This document shows, piece after piece, positions 37,801 to 50,800 of a stretch of 64,000 nucleotides of DNA. Both the position numbers and the translations under genes were made by a program. A model generated the notes under the pieces. It did no database searches and was not told where the DNA came from. It saw only the letters and a program-made list of their open reading frames with translations. Position 1 is the first letter of the stretch; each line of letters begins with the position of its first letter. Source of the stretch: Monodelphis domestica (lineage: Eukaryota > Chordata > Mammalia > Didelphimorphia > Didelphidae); the NCBI RefSeq assembly GCF_027887165.1, contig NC_077232.1:14285255-14349254 (forward strand), in the 5' to 3' direction.

Positions 37801-40800
37801 ATAAATCTTAGTATAATCAACGATTCCCCCCTCTCTTTTTCTTTCTTTCCCCCCCTTTCACCAAATCTTCTTGATGCCACAATCTTTCCCTATGCATGAT
37901 TCTTCTAACTACTCTTATGATGCATATAATTTTTAGAGTTACACAATATATTTCCCCCACATATTAATATATATGTATATATACATATATAATTTAATGT
38001 AAATGTAGTCCTTATAGAAGAGAGTTTGACTTAAAGGAAAAGATAAGATTTATCTCCTTTTCCCTTTCTTTCATATTTAACTTTTCATGTTTCTCTTGCT
38101 TTCTGTGATTGGATATCAAATTTTCCACTAAGTTCTGGTCTTTTCTTAGCAAATGTTTGGAAATCTTCTATTTTGTTGAATGCCCATACTTTCTCCTGGA
38201 AGTAGATAGTCATTTTTGCTGGGTAGTTGATTCTTGGTTGAAGACCCAGCTCTCTTGCCTTTCTAAATATTGTGTTCCATGCTTTGCAGTCTCTTAGCGT
38301 GTTAGCCACTAAATCATGTGTGATCCTTATAGGAACCCCTCTATATCTGAAGCTCCTCTTCTTGGCTTCTTGTAGGATTTTCTCCTTTGCTTGGAAGTTC
38401 TTGAATTTGGCGATTACATTCCTGGGGGTTGTCTTTTGGGGGATTTAGTATAGAGGGTGTTCTATGAACCCTTTCTATTTCTATTTTGCTTCCTTGCTCC
38501 AGAACATGGGCCATTTTCTTCTATAATCTCCTGTAGTATAGCCTTGATGTTTTTGTTTTTCTCTGGTTTTTCGGGCAGACCAATAATTCTCAAGTTGTCT
38601 CTTCTTCCTCTGTTTTCCTGGTATGTTACCTTGTGAGTGAGATAGTTTGTGTTTTCTTCTAATTCATTAATTTTTTGGCTTTACTTTATTAATTCTTGCT
38701 GTTTTGAAAACTCACTGTCTTCCAGTTGCTTATTTCTAGTCTTTAGGGACTAGATTTGTTTTTCAGCTGGTTCTGCCTTTTTGTTAGAGACTTCCAGCTC
38801 TTTATCCAATTGTGAAGTCTTGTATATCAGACTGCTGATCTCTTTCTCACATTTTTCTTATCAGAAGTTTTCCATCTTTTGGATAAGCTCCAATTTGAGT
38901 TCTTCCAGAGCTTGTGGATAATTAACATTTTGGGAGACATGTTTTGATTTTGTTTGGATTTCATCCTCTCTCTCTTATTTTCCTTGGGTACTCCTACCAT
39001 AAAAGTTTTCAATAGACACTTTTTTCCCTTTCTTCTTGGAGGCTTGATTTTGGGCCATGTGAGCCATTCCTTTGGTGGTTTTATTCCCCTTTCCTTTTTA
39101 GTCTGAGGTCTGGGTGATATGGGCAGGTTTTCTGTGAATTTAGGTTGCCTCTGACTAGTTCTTCCCAGACTCCAAGGTTTCTTAGAGTGCCGTCCCCTGT
39201 GCTCAGCGCACCTGCCCCTGTGTTCAGTACTCCTGCCCCTGTGCTCTGTGATCTCTTATCACCCGTGCCCAGGAATCTCCTGTAAAACCGCTGAGGGGTA
39301 GAACTCTGGTATTCCCTGTAAGTTTCCAGGGAGCCTGGTTTGCTCCCCCCTTCAGTACAGCAAGGAACAACGCTTTGGCCTTAAGCAGTTTTTATAGACT
39401 CTCAAGACTCCTCACTGTTACCAGTTGCAGGGGACCTGCCATCTGTGCGCTCTCCAGTTTCCAGGGTTCTTCTATGAAACCACCCTAAGTGGTTGTTTCC
39501 TAGCAGTCTTTAGATCCAAAGGACCCTGGTGTGCCACCCCCAGACAGAGATGTTCCTCACTCACTCGCTGTCCCAGTGAGAGCTCTGATACCCTACTCTG
39601 GTTTGGTGGGAGAGGTGGGGGGGAAGGGTGGCTCAGTTCATGTTTTTGTGCAAGCTTTTCCTCCTTCTTACAGTGTGGAAATGTTCAAACCCCACTTACC
39701 TTTGTTTCTGTGGGGTACTGGAGAGTCCCTCTGTTCTTCCAAAGGTGATTTTTATGATCTTTTGAGGTAGTCTATTTCTCTTGGTGCCAGGGAGAGGAAG
39801 TGATTAGCATCTAGATTGCAGCCATGTTTACCCGGAAGTCCTCTCTACTACTTCTATTACTACAATTATGACTAAGACAATTTTGATTATTACTGCTAAT
39901 ACTATACAACTATAACTACTTCTCCTCCTCCTCCTCCTCCTCCTCCTCCTCTTCCTCCTCCTCCTCCTCCTCCTACCACTAATAACTCTAGACCAGCATA
40001 CTTGTTTTGGAATCCTGGAAAATTCCTAGAATAGTTTCTCTTTTTGCTGTTATTTTAGGTCTTGACTTATTGATTTTTATTGTTGGGATTTAAGAAAGTG
40101 ATGGACTACATGTTAATAATGCAGATTAAATTTAGTAGTGTCTCAAGGGAAGGGATTTTGGAAAAATAGGTATAGGTGGTTGGTTTCAAGTAAAACACTA
40201 GCAGATATCTCCTGGGTTTTTTCCCAATAACATTTTAATACTTTAATCTATTGTCTAATTGCAACTTTCTTTTAACTTTAAATTTGGACTTCAGATTACT
40301 CTCTACCTTCCGCCACTTCTTCCATTCACTGTGAAGGCAAAATATATGACGACATAATATGTATGAAATCATGCAAAACATGTCTGTATGAGCCTTCTTG
40401 CAAAAGAAAAAGGAAAAAAAAAAGAAAAAAGTCAGGAAATTAAACTTCATTTTACAGTAGGAGTTCATTAGTAATCTCTCCAGTAATGCCTAGTATGTTT
40501 TCATTATGAATTCTTTGAAATTGTCTTCGATCATGTTTTTCCTTAGAAAAGTCATATCTTTAATTATAGATATTCATAGCTACACTCTTGTTACTATGCA
40601 CAATGATGTCCTGGTCCTTCTTGCTTCACTTTCTATCAGTTTATAAAAGCTTTGCCAACCAACCCTAATGTTATTTTCCTTAGCACAATAGTACGCCATC
40701 ACAAATATAAGTCACAACTTATTCAACCATTTTCCATTTGAAGAACATTCCCTCAATTTCCAATTCTTTGTCAACAGGGAAAGAGCAGCTGTAAAGATTA

Positions 40801-43800
40801 TTTGTAAATGTAGGTCCTGTTCCATTTTCTTTGATATCCTTTGCACATAGTTCTAGTATTGCTATTAATGGCTCAGTGGTTACCTATAATTTATATCCCC
40901 TTAGTCATAGTTCCTAGTTTTTCTGTAAAGTGAAGGGAGAGGTTCACTACTCCACAAATAGTTTGAATTTTTATTTTTTCCTTCATCTTCAGCATTTGTC
41001 ATTTGTGATAAGTTTAAGTTAGTATACCCAGGTTGTTTCAATATCTATTTGTCTAATTACAAATAATAGAGCATTTTTTCTATATGCCTGCATTAACTTC
41101 TTCTGAAAGTGGCCAGGATGTATTTTCTGACCATTTATCAATTGAAGAATATCTTTTAATATTTGACGTTTGTCTCAGTTGTAGACGATGTATGTATTTC
41201 ATTAATGAAATCATTAGTGGGCACCTGTATGATTCAATGGATTGAAAGCCATGTCTAGAGACAGGGGATCCTGGGTTCAAATTTGGCCTCAGACATGTCT
41301 TAGCTGTGTGACCCTGGACAAGTCACTTGACACCCATTGCCTAGCCCTTAGCACTATCTACCTTGGAACCAATACACAGAATTGATATTAAGTTGGAACG
41401 TAAGGGTTTAAAAAAATAATGAAGTCTATACCAGAAGATCCTGCTGTTAAGTTTTTATATAACTTGGTACCCTATGGAATAATATAATTTCCCTAATTAT
41501 ATATTTTAATTAGGACTCTTTTGGTTTTTGTTTTGTCAGAGATCTTGGTAAGTACCTCTTAATTTTTCACCTCAGCAAAAAAGTATACATTCAGCTCCAG
41601 CCTTTATTTTAATTCTAGATCTTTTCATCTTCAATGTTTTTTCTTGCATATGATATATTGTTTGATTTTGATTTCTTATGCATTCTATTCTGATTTCATT
41701 AATGGGTGAGTCCATTCTTATTTACACTCATATTCATGATTACTACCACTACCTATTTCTCTCCATTTTATTTTCTTATTTATCCTTGCCATTATTATTG
41801 TTGTCCTGTCCTCTCCTTAAAATTCTATTTTCTGTTCATTCATCATATCTTTTATTTTATCTTATTCATTTCCCTAATACTTCTCTGAGGTTTAATAGTT
41901 GGGTGTCCACTTTTATTTTCCTTTCTACTGCAAAAGTTACTTATTGAATATATCTTTTATATAAATAATTTCTCGTTTGTCTCCTCATTTTCTGCCAAAT
42001 GATAATCTTGGAATTATAATCATTCTTTATGAAATCTCCTGCAACTTGTGTTACTGTTTCATTTTTTATAATAAGTCATAATGCAACAACTTCTTTCTAT
42101 TTCTTTTCCACTGGAATTTTTTCTTTGTTTCACCAAACTATTTGGAATTGTTTACTCTTTTAATTATTTGTATTCCCTTTTTCTTCTTTAACTTGAATTT
42201 CTGAAGTATGAATTCAAAAATGTCCTTTTATCCTAAAATTGCATTATCAAATATACTATAGACCTTGCATAGACTTTTTTCAAATTAAAAAGACTTATCC
42301 TTGTTGAAAGCAATAAATCATGAATACAGATTGTACAAAATATCTTGGAATGCCAGATATCAGATATATTGGAAAGAAATTCTTGATTTGTTGGAAAGAA
42401 TATTAAATTTTGAGGTTTAATCATTATCCAGAACATATTTAGTACATTACTCTTCTGCCATGTCTGACTTGCTTGGAAAAAAATAGAATTAGAGTGCAGA
42501 GTGCTAGGTAAAGCTCTGTAAGTAGAATTTTATGAAAAGAGAGTGACAGCTTTTGTAATCTTCAAATACATAGCCCATTATGTGTTGAATATCAGGACTT
42601 TGGAGAGTGAATGAACCCTTTTTTCCTCGATAAGTAACACTCTTCTCCCCTTGCTTTCAGCTCCACCAATTCCTAAAGTGTGTTAATCCTGTCACTGGAA
42701 TCAAAGATGAGTTATGTGGGGATGGACCCTCCATGACAGCTGAGAAATATGATATCCTGAATTTTAGATCATTACCTGACTCTATTAGGACACAGGTGAA
42801 AGTTGGAGAAGTGATTCCTCATGAAAAAGAGTTAAGAATTTATGAAGAGGACATCGATTGGCCAGAAGATTTCCCTCAGGTAAGAGCCAGGTGAAAAATA
42901 CTGTTGTCTCTTCATTGGACCTAAGAACTTTCCTGAATACATTGGGAATGACTAGGATGGGGCTGAAGCATCAACTTTTCTCTTTTGCTCTCTGTAAGAC
43001 AGAAGGTTGATTTCTCTGATTTCCTTTTCTTTTTGTTTCAATTCTTTGTTAATTTCTTTTCTTTTGTTAATGTTATTTTTTCTTTGGTCAATTTCAAACA
43101 TTATTCATTGGATACAAAATTCATTTTCTTTTCTTCCCTCCCCTCCTGCCCTCTGCCCCCTTAGCCAACTCGCAATTCCACTGGGTATTACATGTGTCCT
43201 TGATCTGAACCCATTTCCATGTTGCTGGTACTTGCACTAGGATGTTCATTCAGAGTCTACATCCCCAATCATATCCATTTGGCCCCTGTAGTCAAGCAGT
43301 TGCCCTTCCTCTGCATTTTTACTCCCACAGTTTGTCCTCTGCTTGTGGATGTTGTTTTTTCTTATAGATCCCTGAAGAATGTTAAGGGACATTGCATTGA
43401 CACTAGCAGAGAAGTACATTATGCTCAATTGAACCACAGTGTATCAGTCTCTGTGTACAATGTTCTTCTGGTTCTGCTCCTCTCACTCTGCATCACTTCC
43501 TGGAGGTTGTTCCAGTCTCCATGGAATCCCTCCACTATATTATTCCTTTTAGCACAATAGTATTCCATCACCAACATATACCACAGTTTGTTCAGCCATT
43601 CCCCAATTTAAGGGAATCCCCTCATTTTCCAATTTTTGCCACCACAAAGAGTACAGTCTGAATATTCTCATAAAACAGTTTTTCTTTATTATCTCTTTGG
43701 GGTACAAACTCAGCAGAGCTATGGCTAGATCAACGGGCAACCAGTCTTCTAGTGCCCTTTGGGTATAGTTCCAAATTGCCATCCAGAATGGTTGAATCAA

Positions 43801-46800
43801 TTCACAACTCCACCAGCAATGAATTAGTGTCCCTACTTTGCCACATCCCCTCCAGCATTCATTACTTTCCTTAGTTGTCATGTTGGCCAATCTGCTAGGT
43901 GTGAGGTGTTACCTCAGAGTTGTTTTGATTTTGATCTCTATGATTATCAGAGATTTGGAACATTTTTTCATGTACTTTTTAATGGTTTTGACTTATTTCA
44001 CTGAAAATTGCCTGTTCATGTCCCTTGCCTATTTATCAAATGGGGAATTGCTTGGTTATTTGTACAATTGATTTAGCTCTTTGTAAATTTGAATAATTAA
44101 ACCTTTATCAGAGGGTTTTTTTTATGAAGATTGTTTCCCAATTTGTTATTTCCCTTCTGATTTTAGTTATGTTGATTTTGTTGGTACAGAAACTTTTAAA
44201 TTTAATTAAGTCAAAATTGTTTATATTACATTTTGTGACTCTTTCTAAGTCTTGCTTGGTTTTAAGATCTTTCCCTTCCCAAAGGTCTGACATATATGAT
44301 ATTCTGTGTTCACATTTTTTACTTATTGTTTCCTTCTTTATGTTTAAGTTATTCACCCATTTCGAGTTTATCATGGTGTAGCGGGTCAGATGTTGATCCA
44401 AACCTAATCTCTCCCAAACTGTCTTCCAATATTCCCAGCAGTTTTATCAAATAGAGAATTTTTGTCCCAAAAGCTGGGGTCTTTGGGTGTGTCATGGACT
44501 GTCTTGCTTAGGTCACTTACTCCAAGTTTATTTCACTGATCCTCCTTTCTGGCTCTTATCCAGTACCATATTGTTTTGATGACCACTACTTTATGGTATA
44601 GTTTGAGATCTGGCACTGCAAGTCCACCCTCTTTTTTATTTTTTCATTATGTCCCTGGGTATCTTTGATCTTCCATTCTTCCAAATGAACTTAATTATGT
44701 TTTTTTTCTAATTCAGTAAATAAGTTTTTTTTGGTAGTTCAATGGGTATGGCAATAAATGGATAGATAATTTTGGGTAGGATGGCCATTTTTTTATATTA
44801 GCTCGACCTACCCATGAGCAGTTAATGTTTTTCCAATTGCTCAGACCTAGTTTTAGTTGTGTGGAGAGTGTTTTGTAGTTGTCTTCATATAGTTCCTGGG
44901 TTTCTCTCAGCAGATAGATTCCTAAGTATTTTATATTGCCTAAGGTGATTTTCAATGGAATTTCTCTTTCTAATTCCTGGTGCTGAGATGTGTTCAAGAT
45001 ATATAGAAATGCTGATGACATGTGGGTTTAGTTTGTATCCTGCAACTTTGCTAAAGTTCTTGATTATTTTCACTACCTTTTTAATTGATTCTCTATGATA
45101 CTTTAAATAGACCAGCATGTCATCCACAAAGAGTGATAACTTGGTCTCCTCATTGCCAATTTTAATACCTTCAATTTCTTTTTCTTCTCTAATTGCTATT
45201 GCTGGAGTTTCTAGTACAATGTTGAATAATAAAGGTGATAATGTGCATCCTTGTTTCACTCCTGATCTTATTGGGAATGCATCTAGTTTATTCCCATTGA
45301 AGATGATATTGGCTGATGGTTTTTGATAAATACTGTTTATTATTTTTAGGAAAGACCTTTTTATTCTGTACTTTCTAGTGTTTTCAATAGGAATAGGTGT
45401 TGTATATTGTCAAATGTGTTTTCTGCATCTATTGAGTTAATCATGTAATTTTTGTTGGTTTGCTTATTGATATGGTCAATTATGTTGATGGTTTTCCTGA
45501 TTTTGAACCATCCTTGCATTCATGGTATAAATTCCACCTGATTATAATGAATAACCCTTTTTCTGACTTGCTGGAATCTTTTTGCTAGTATCCTTTTTAA
45601 GATTTTCGCATCTATTTTCATTAAGGAGATTGGTCTATAGTTTTCCATCTCTATTTTTGGCCTGCCTAGCTTTGGGATCAGTACCATATTTGTTTCCTAA
45701 AATGAATTTGGTAGAACTCCCTCTTTGCTTATTATTTCAAATAGTTTGTATAGTATTGGGATTAGCTATTCTTTGAATGTTTGATAGAATTCACTTGAGA
45801 ATCCATCAGGGGGACTTTTTTCTTGGGAAGTTCTTTGATGGCCTGATCAATTTCTCTTTCTGATATGGGTTTATTTAAGAATTGTATTTCTTCTTATGTG
45901 TACCTATGCAATTTATATTACTGTAAATATTCATCCATATAATCTAGATTGGCATATTTATTGCCATATAATTAGGCAAAATAGTTTTTAATGATTGCCT
46001 TAATTTCCTCATCATTGGAAGTCAGTTCTCCTTTTCCATCCCTGATATTGTTCATTTGATTTTCTTCTTTCCTCTTTTTTATTAAGTTGACCAATATTTT
46101 GTCTATTTTGTTTATTTTTTCAAAATACCAGCTTCTAGGCCCATTTATTAGTTCAATAGTTCTATCACTTTTGATTTTATTAATTTCTCCCTTAATTTTT
46201 AGGATCTCTAATTTGGTTTTCTTCTAGGGGGTTTTTAATCTGTTTGCATTCAAGTTTTTTTTTTATTTGCATGTCCAATTCATTGACCTCTGCCCTCCCT
46301 AATTTGTTAATATATGAACTCAAGGATATGAATTTTCTCCTGAGTACTGCTTTGGCTGCATTCCATAGAGTTTGAAAGGATGTCTCATCATTGTCATTTT
46401 CTTCAATGAAATTACTGATTGTTTCTATGATTTTTTTCTCTGACCAGTCAATTTTGGAGAACCATTATTTAATTTCCAATTAATTTTTGATTTGGCTCTC
46501 CATGTATCCTTAATAACCATTATTTCTATTGCCTTATGTTCTGGAAAGGTTGTATTTATTATTTCTGCTTTTCTGCAGTTATATGACATGATTTTATGCC
46601 CTAGTATATGGTCAATCTTTGTGAATGTGCCATGTGCTGCTGAAAAGAAGGTGTATTACTTTTTGTCCCTATTTATTTTTATCCATATATCTACTAACTA
46701 TAATTTTTCTAGGATTTCATTTACCTCTTTTATCTCTTTCTCACTCATTTTTTTATTTGATTTATCTAAATTTCATAGTGGAAGGTTCAGGTATCCCACT

Positions 46801-47844
46801 AATATAGTATTACTACCTATTTACTCCTTCAATTCTACTAGGTTCTCCATTAGAAATCTGGGTGCTAAACCATTTGGTGTATACATGTTGATTAGTGATA
46901 TTTCCTCATTATCTATACTCCACTTTATCAGAATGTATTTACCTTCCCTATCTCTATTAATCAGGTCTATATTTTAACCTGGGCTTTGTCAGATATGATG
47001 ATTGCAACTCATGCTTTCTTTCTGTCAGCTGAGGCCCAATAGGTCTTGCTCCACCCTTTAATTTTGACCTTGTGAGTCTCATGTGTTTTTCTTGTAGACA
47101 ACATATGGTAGGATTCTGGGTTCTAATTCACTGTCCTATTCATCTACATTTTATGGGTGAGTTAATCCCATTCATGTTCAAAGATATAATTGTCATTTTT
47201 GAATTCCCCAGCATTTTGATGTCCTTGTCGGTGTGTTCTGAGTAGTGTAAGTGACTCCCATTAGAATGCCACCATACTTACCTGGAAGTCCTCTGATTTC
47301 CTTTTCTCAATACGCTTTTCAAAATCTTTCCAATTAATTTATATAATGATCTGAATTCACCATATGATGAAAATCTTGAAATACCTAAGATCAAGTGAGC
47401 AAACTTGAATGAGAAGGGAAGGAGGAGAGTGGAAAATTTTTACCTTCAAAAGAGACCTGTAACACCAAAGGGTAGCTGAGATAGGAAATCCCACAGCCAC
47501 AGAAATTTTTATCATGAATTTCTCTTCCAAGGATGTCCATGACTTCTTTTAGAGGCCCTTAATAACAATGTTCTTGCATAATGGGAAGAGTGTCAGGCTT
47601 CAGGGAGACTCCTTTTCTCCAGATCACATGTGACTTCAAATGTTTACTAGCTATATGCCTCTGGGGAAGTCACTTAGTCCTTTGTCCTTCAGTTTTTTAT
47701 GTTTATAAAATCTGTTGGAGAAGGAAATTGTAAACCACTCCAGGATCTTTGCCAAAAGAATGTCAAAGATGTTTTATAAAAGTTCAACACAAATAACAAA
47801 TGGCTGATCAGCAAAATAGAATCTTGTGGTTATTTTCTCTTCTG

Positions 47845-47884
<40 letters not shown>

Positions 47885-50800
47885 GTTTTAGTTGTGATGG
47901 AATGTCATAAATACCACATTCTATGAATCAGCAGAGATTTACATGAATGTCCAAATATCAGCCTAAGAAACAAGATCAACCATTCAAGTTCACTTGATTC
48001 TTATAATGAAGCAGATCAAATCAAAATGAAATGCTTAATCAGTTCATTTCATAATAAACTCTTTAAAGTTATTACTTCCTGAAAAATTCAGGATTCCTTA
48101 TTCAAATACAAAGATTTGGACTTGTTTAGTGAACAAAGATTTAATAAATATTTTTCCTTCAGTGATCAAAGAATTACCTCAACATTTCTTGTATGAAATG
48201 AAGTACACCTTAGATATATACTGTCATTTATTTGGTTGAAACCATGCTGCCTACTGTAAACCTTAAAATTTCTTAGACTTATAAATGTTGGAAATTTCAC
48301 CATTGGGAAATTTCATACTTGAAAAATTTCCTATTGAGAGTGGGAACTCTATTGGAATGTGAACCCCATTGGCATGGGAGGTTCCTCCTCCTCCCTTCTT
48401 AAGATTACTTTAGGACAGAAACCTTTTGCTGAACAATGGAAAGGGCTTTGACCTATGCTTAAGCATAGAACAGGAATTTCTTTGAGTCATGATTGATTTT
48501 AGAATTGATACAATGGAGATACTTGGAATGACAGAACCAGGTCTTGGAAATTGCAATCTCCACCCTACTCAGTCCTAACAGGATTTAGGAAGGGCTGCAG
48601 CACAGATCAAAATTTAATTATTCCAATCTCTACCCTACTCAGGGTAACAGGATTTAGGAAGGGCTGTAGCAAAAGATCAAGATTTAATTATTTGAGAGTA
48701 TGACCTTCAACAGACATGTGCAAAGCCACAGACCTCTGGGTGGTCCTGGGTTAAGCTAGAGCCACCATTGGCACAGGGAAAATGATGGACAGTGATTGGT
48801 AGATGTGAGAACTGAGGGGAGGATACTTGGATGGTTTCCTTAAAGATAGAGGGGTCTGAGGACGGGGGTGGTTGGTTGGAGAGTTTTTTGCCTCTGAGAG
48901 GTTGTGCTGCTCTGAAGGAAGCTGGAGGTGGAGGCCGTTGAGACTGTTTCTCCATTTTGGTCACGTGAGTAATAGGGACTGATCTCCTTTCTTTGCCTCA
49001 GCTATCTAAGGGCTTGGGCCTTTTGGCCCAGCCTAAACAGAAGGGGTATTTAAGCCCTATTCCCTTCTCTCCCCTTTCTCTCTCCCTCTCTCTCTATATC
49101 TCTAATTCCTTTCTTCCTCCTGTTTGTAATTAAACTCTATAAAAGGTTGAAGGCTGACTTGAGTTTTCATTTAGGAATTACATAGCTGAATTCCTTGGCG
49201 ACCTTAAATTAATATATATCAGTCTTTTAAAGTGATTTCCTTGTCACACTATTCATTAATATTTTTATAAATGGAGGAGCTCTATTGTGTCTTGTGGAGA
49301 TTCTGCTCATATTCATGTCTTTAGGAAAAGATGATATGGAGTACAAGATGGAAAATTGGAAGGAAATCTCCATTCAGAAATATATCCTCCTCAAATTTCC
49401 AAACTTCAAATCTATTATTCTCAACATCTACCACATCATTGCCTCAATAAATCAACCTTTCAAGAATCATTCTTATAATAATATTTTTTTCTTTTCTTTT
49501 TGTGGAAACTCAGATTCCAAGTTCTACATGCAGTGTTGCCTGTGGCCCTGGTTATAGGACACAGTCTCTTGAAGGCCAGCCCATCTGCTGTTTTGACTGT
49601 ACAATATGCCCTGATGGGAAGATTTCCAATAAATCAAGTGAGTGACTAAAGAGAAAGAGTTCTCCTAAATCATAAACATTGAATTAATTTATTTTTATTT
49701 TAGTTTAGTTTTGTGACTTAACCTGATGAATTTTTCCTCATCATAATAATTTGGAAATATTCTGTTATATGGTAGATCTAAGAATTTTTATTTCAAATAG
49801 CAACATTCAATTCACCACATCTTAGACCTAGATAATTATATTCTAATATTTTACTCATAGTTACATTTCATTTGTTATTTACTTATAAATAAAAACTAAC
49901 ATCATCCTGAGGTTTCATAATATAAGGGAAAACAATACAGAATACATTTTAATAGATTTATATTAATGTATTAATAATATATCTATAAAATATATATTTA
50001 AAAATGTTTTGTAAATTATGGTCAAATGATTTTAAATTTAAACAGTGTTTATTGTAGTAAAGAATATTTTATTTTAAAAATATTCCATTAAACATTTAAT
50101 TCTGTTTAGATATCTATTGATATTATCTTATTTTTAAAAAGATCAATTCATATTCTAATAGCATGCAGCTTAAAACATATTTTAACTGTAATTCTGAAAC
50201 AAAGATTTCTTAAATTTCATGAATAAAAGAGGAATTAGAAATAGAGTATTAAGGCATAATATGATTCATTTAAAATGAGAAACAAAGAACAGAAACAAAA
50301 ATAATTCCTTAATCCACTGAAGAGTATTTTGCATTTAAAGAAGATACAGATTAAAGAATTATTTAATATTTGTTATTTATGCACATATAATTTGTTTCTC
50401 ACCAGTCAATTTCTCTTTTCCTTAACTGCCATTTCCCATTGCTTAGGCAGAATACAGTATATAAGAATGAGAAACATATTTTATGCTGTTTGTTTTTCTT
50501 ATATTCTTTCATCCTTTGTTTCTATGCTTGAATGAAATAATGAGGGTCTATTATACTAAGAATCCATGATTGCCTCCAAGTCTTAATGGGAACAAGAAAG
50601 ACAAAATTATTAATCTCATGATATTAGTATTCAAATGAAAAGGAGATACTAAGTGGGGAAGGTCCATGTATAAATCACAAAGGGTGACTTGTCACCCTTC
50701 TTTCTTCTTCTATTGATTCATTTTTCTTACATATTTTGAACAAGGTTTAACAGTGAGAAAGGGTTTATTTTCAATATTGGCATATAATGACTAAACTGAC

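Larger units (their letters stand above)
30601..42660 (+). other. V2R intron 3
   Basis: 12.1 kb, the longest intron. It holds an LTR-like element just after exon 3, an old L1 3' end, a full-length antisense L1, an old L1 fragment and a MAR1 SINE. 31520-33220 and 41560-42660 are AT-rich with nothing recognised. Confidence 0.7.
42880..49513 (+). other. V2R intron 4
   Basis: 6.6 kb, mostly an antisense L1 (43031-47290) and a mosaic solo LTR (48255-49248), plus a SINE relic and an AT microsatellite between them. Confidence 0.7.

Noticed and set aside
38085-39770. Plus-strand open frames over 60-107 residues
   Set aside because: Reverse-strand shadows of L1 ORF1 and 5' UTR.
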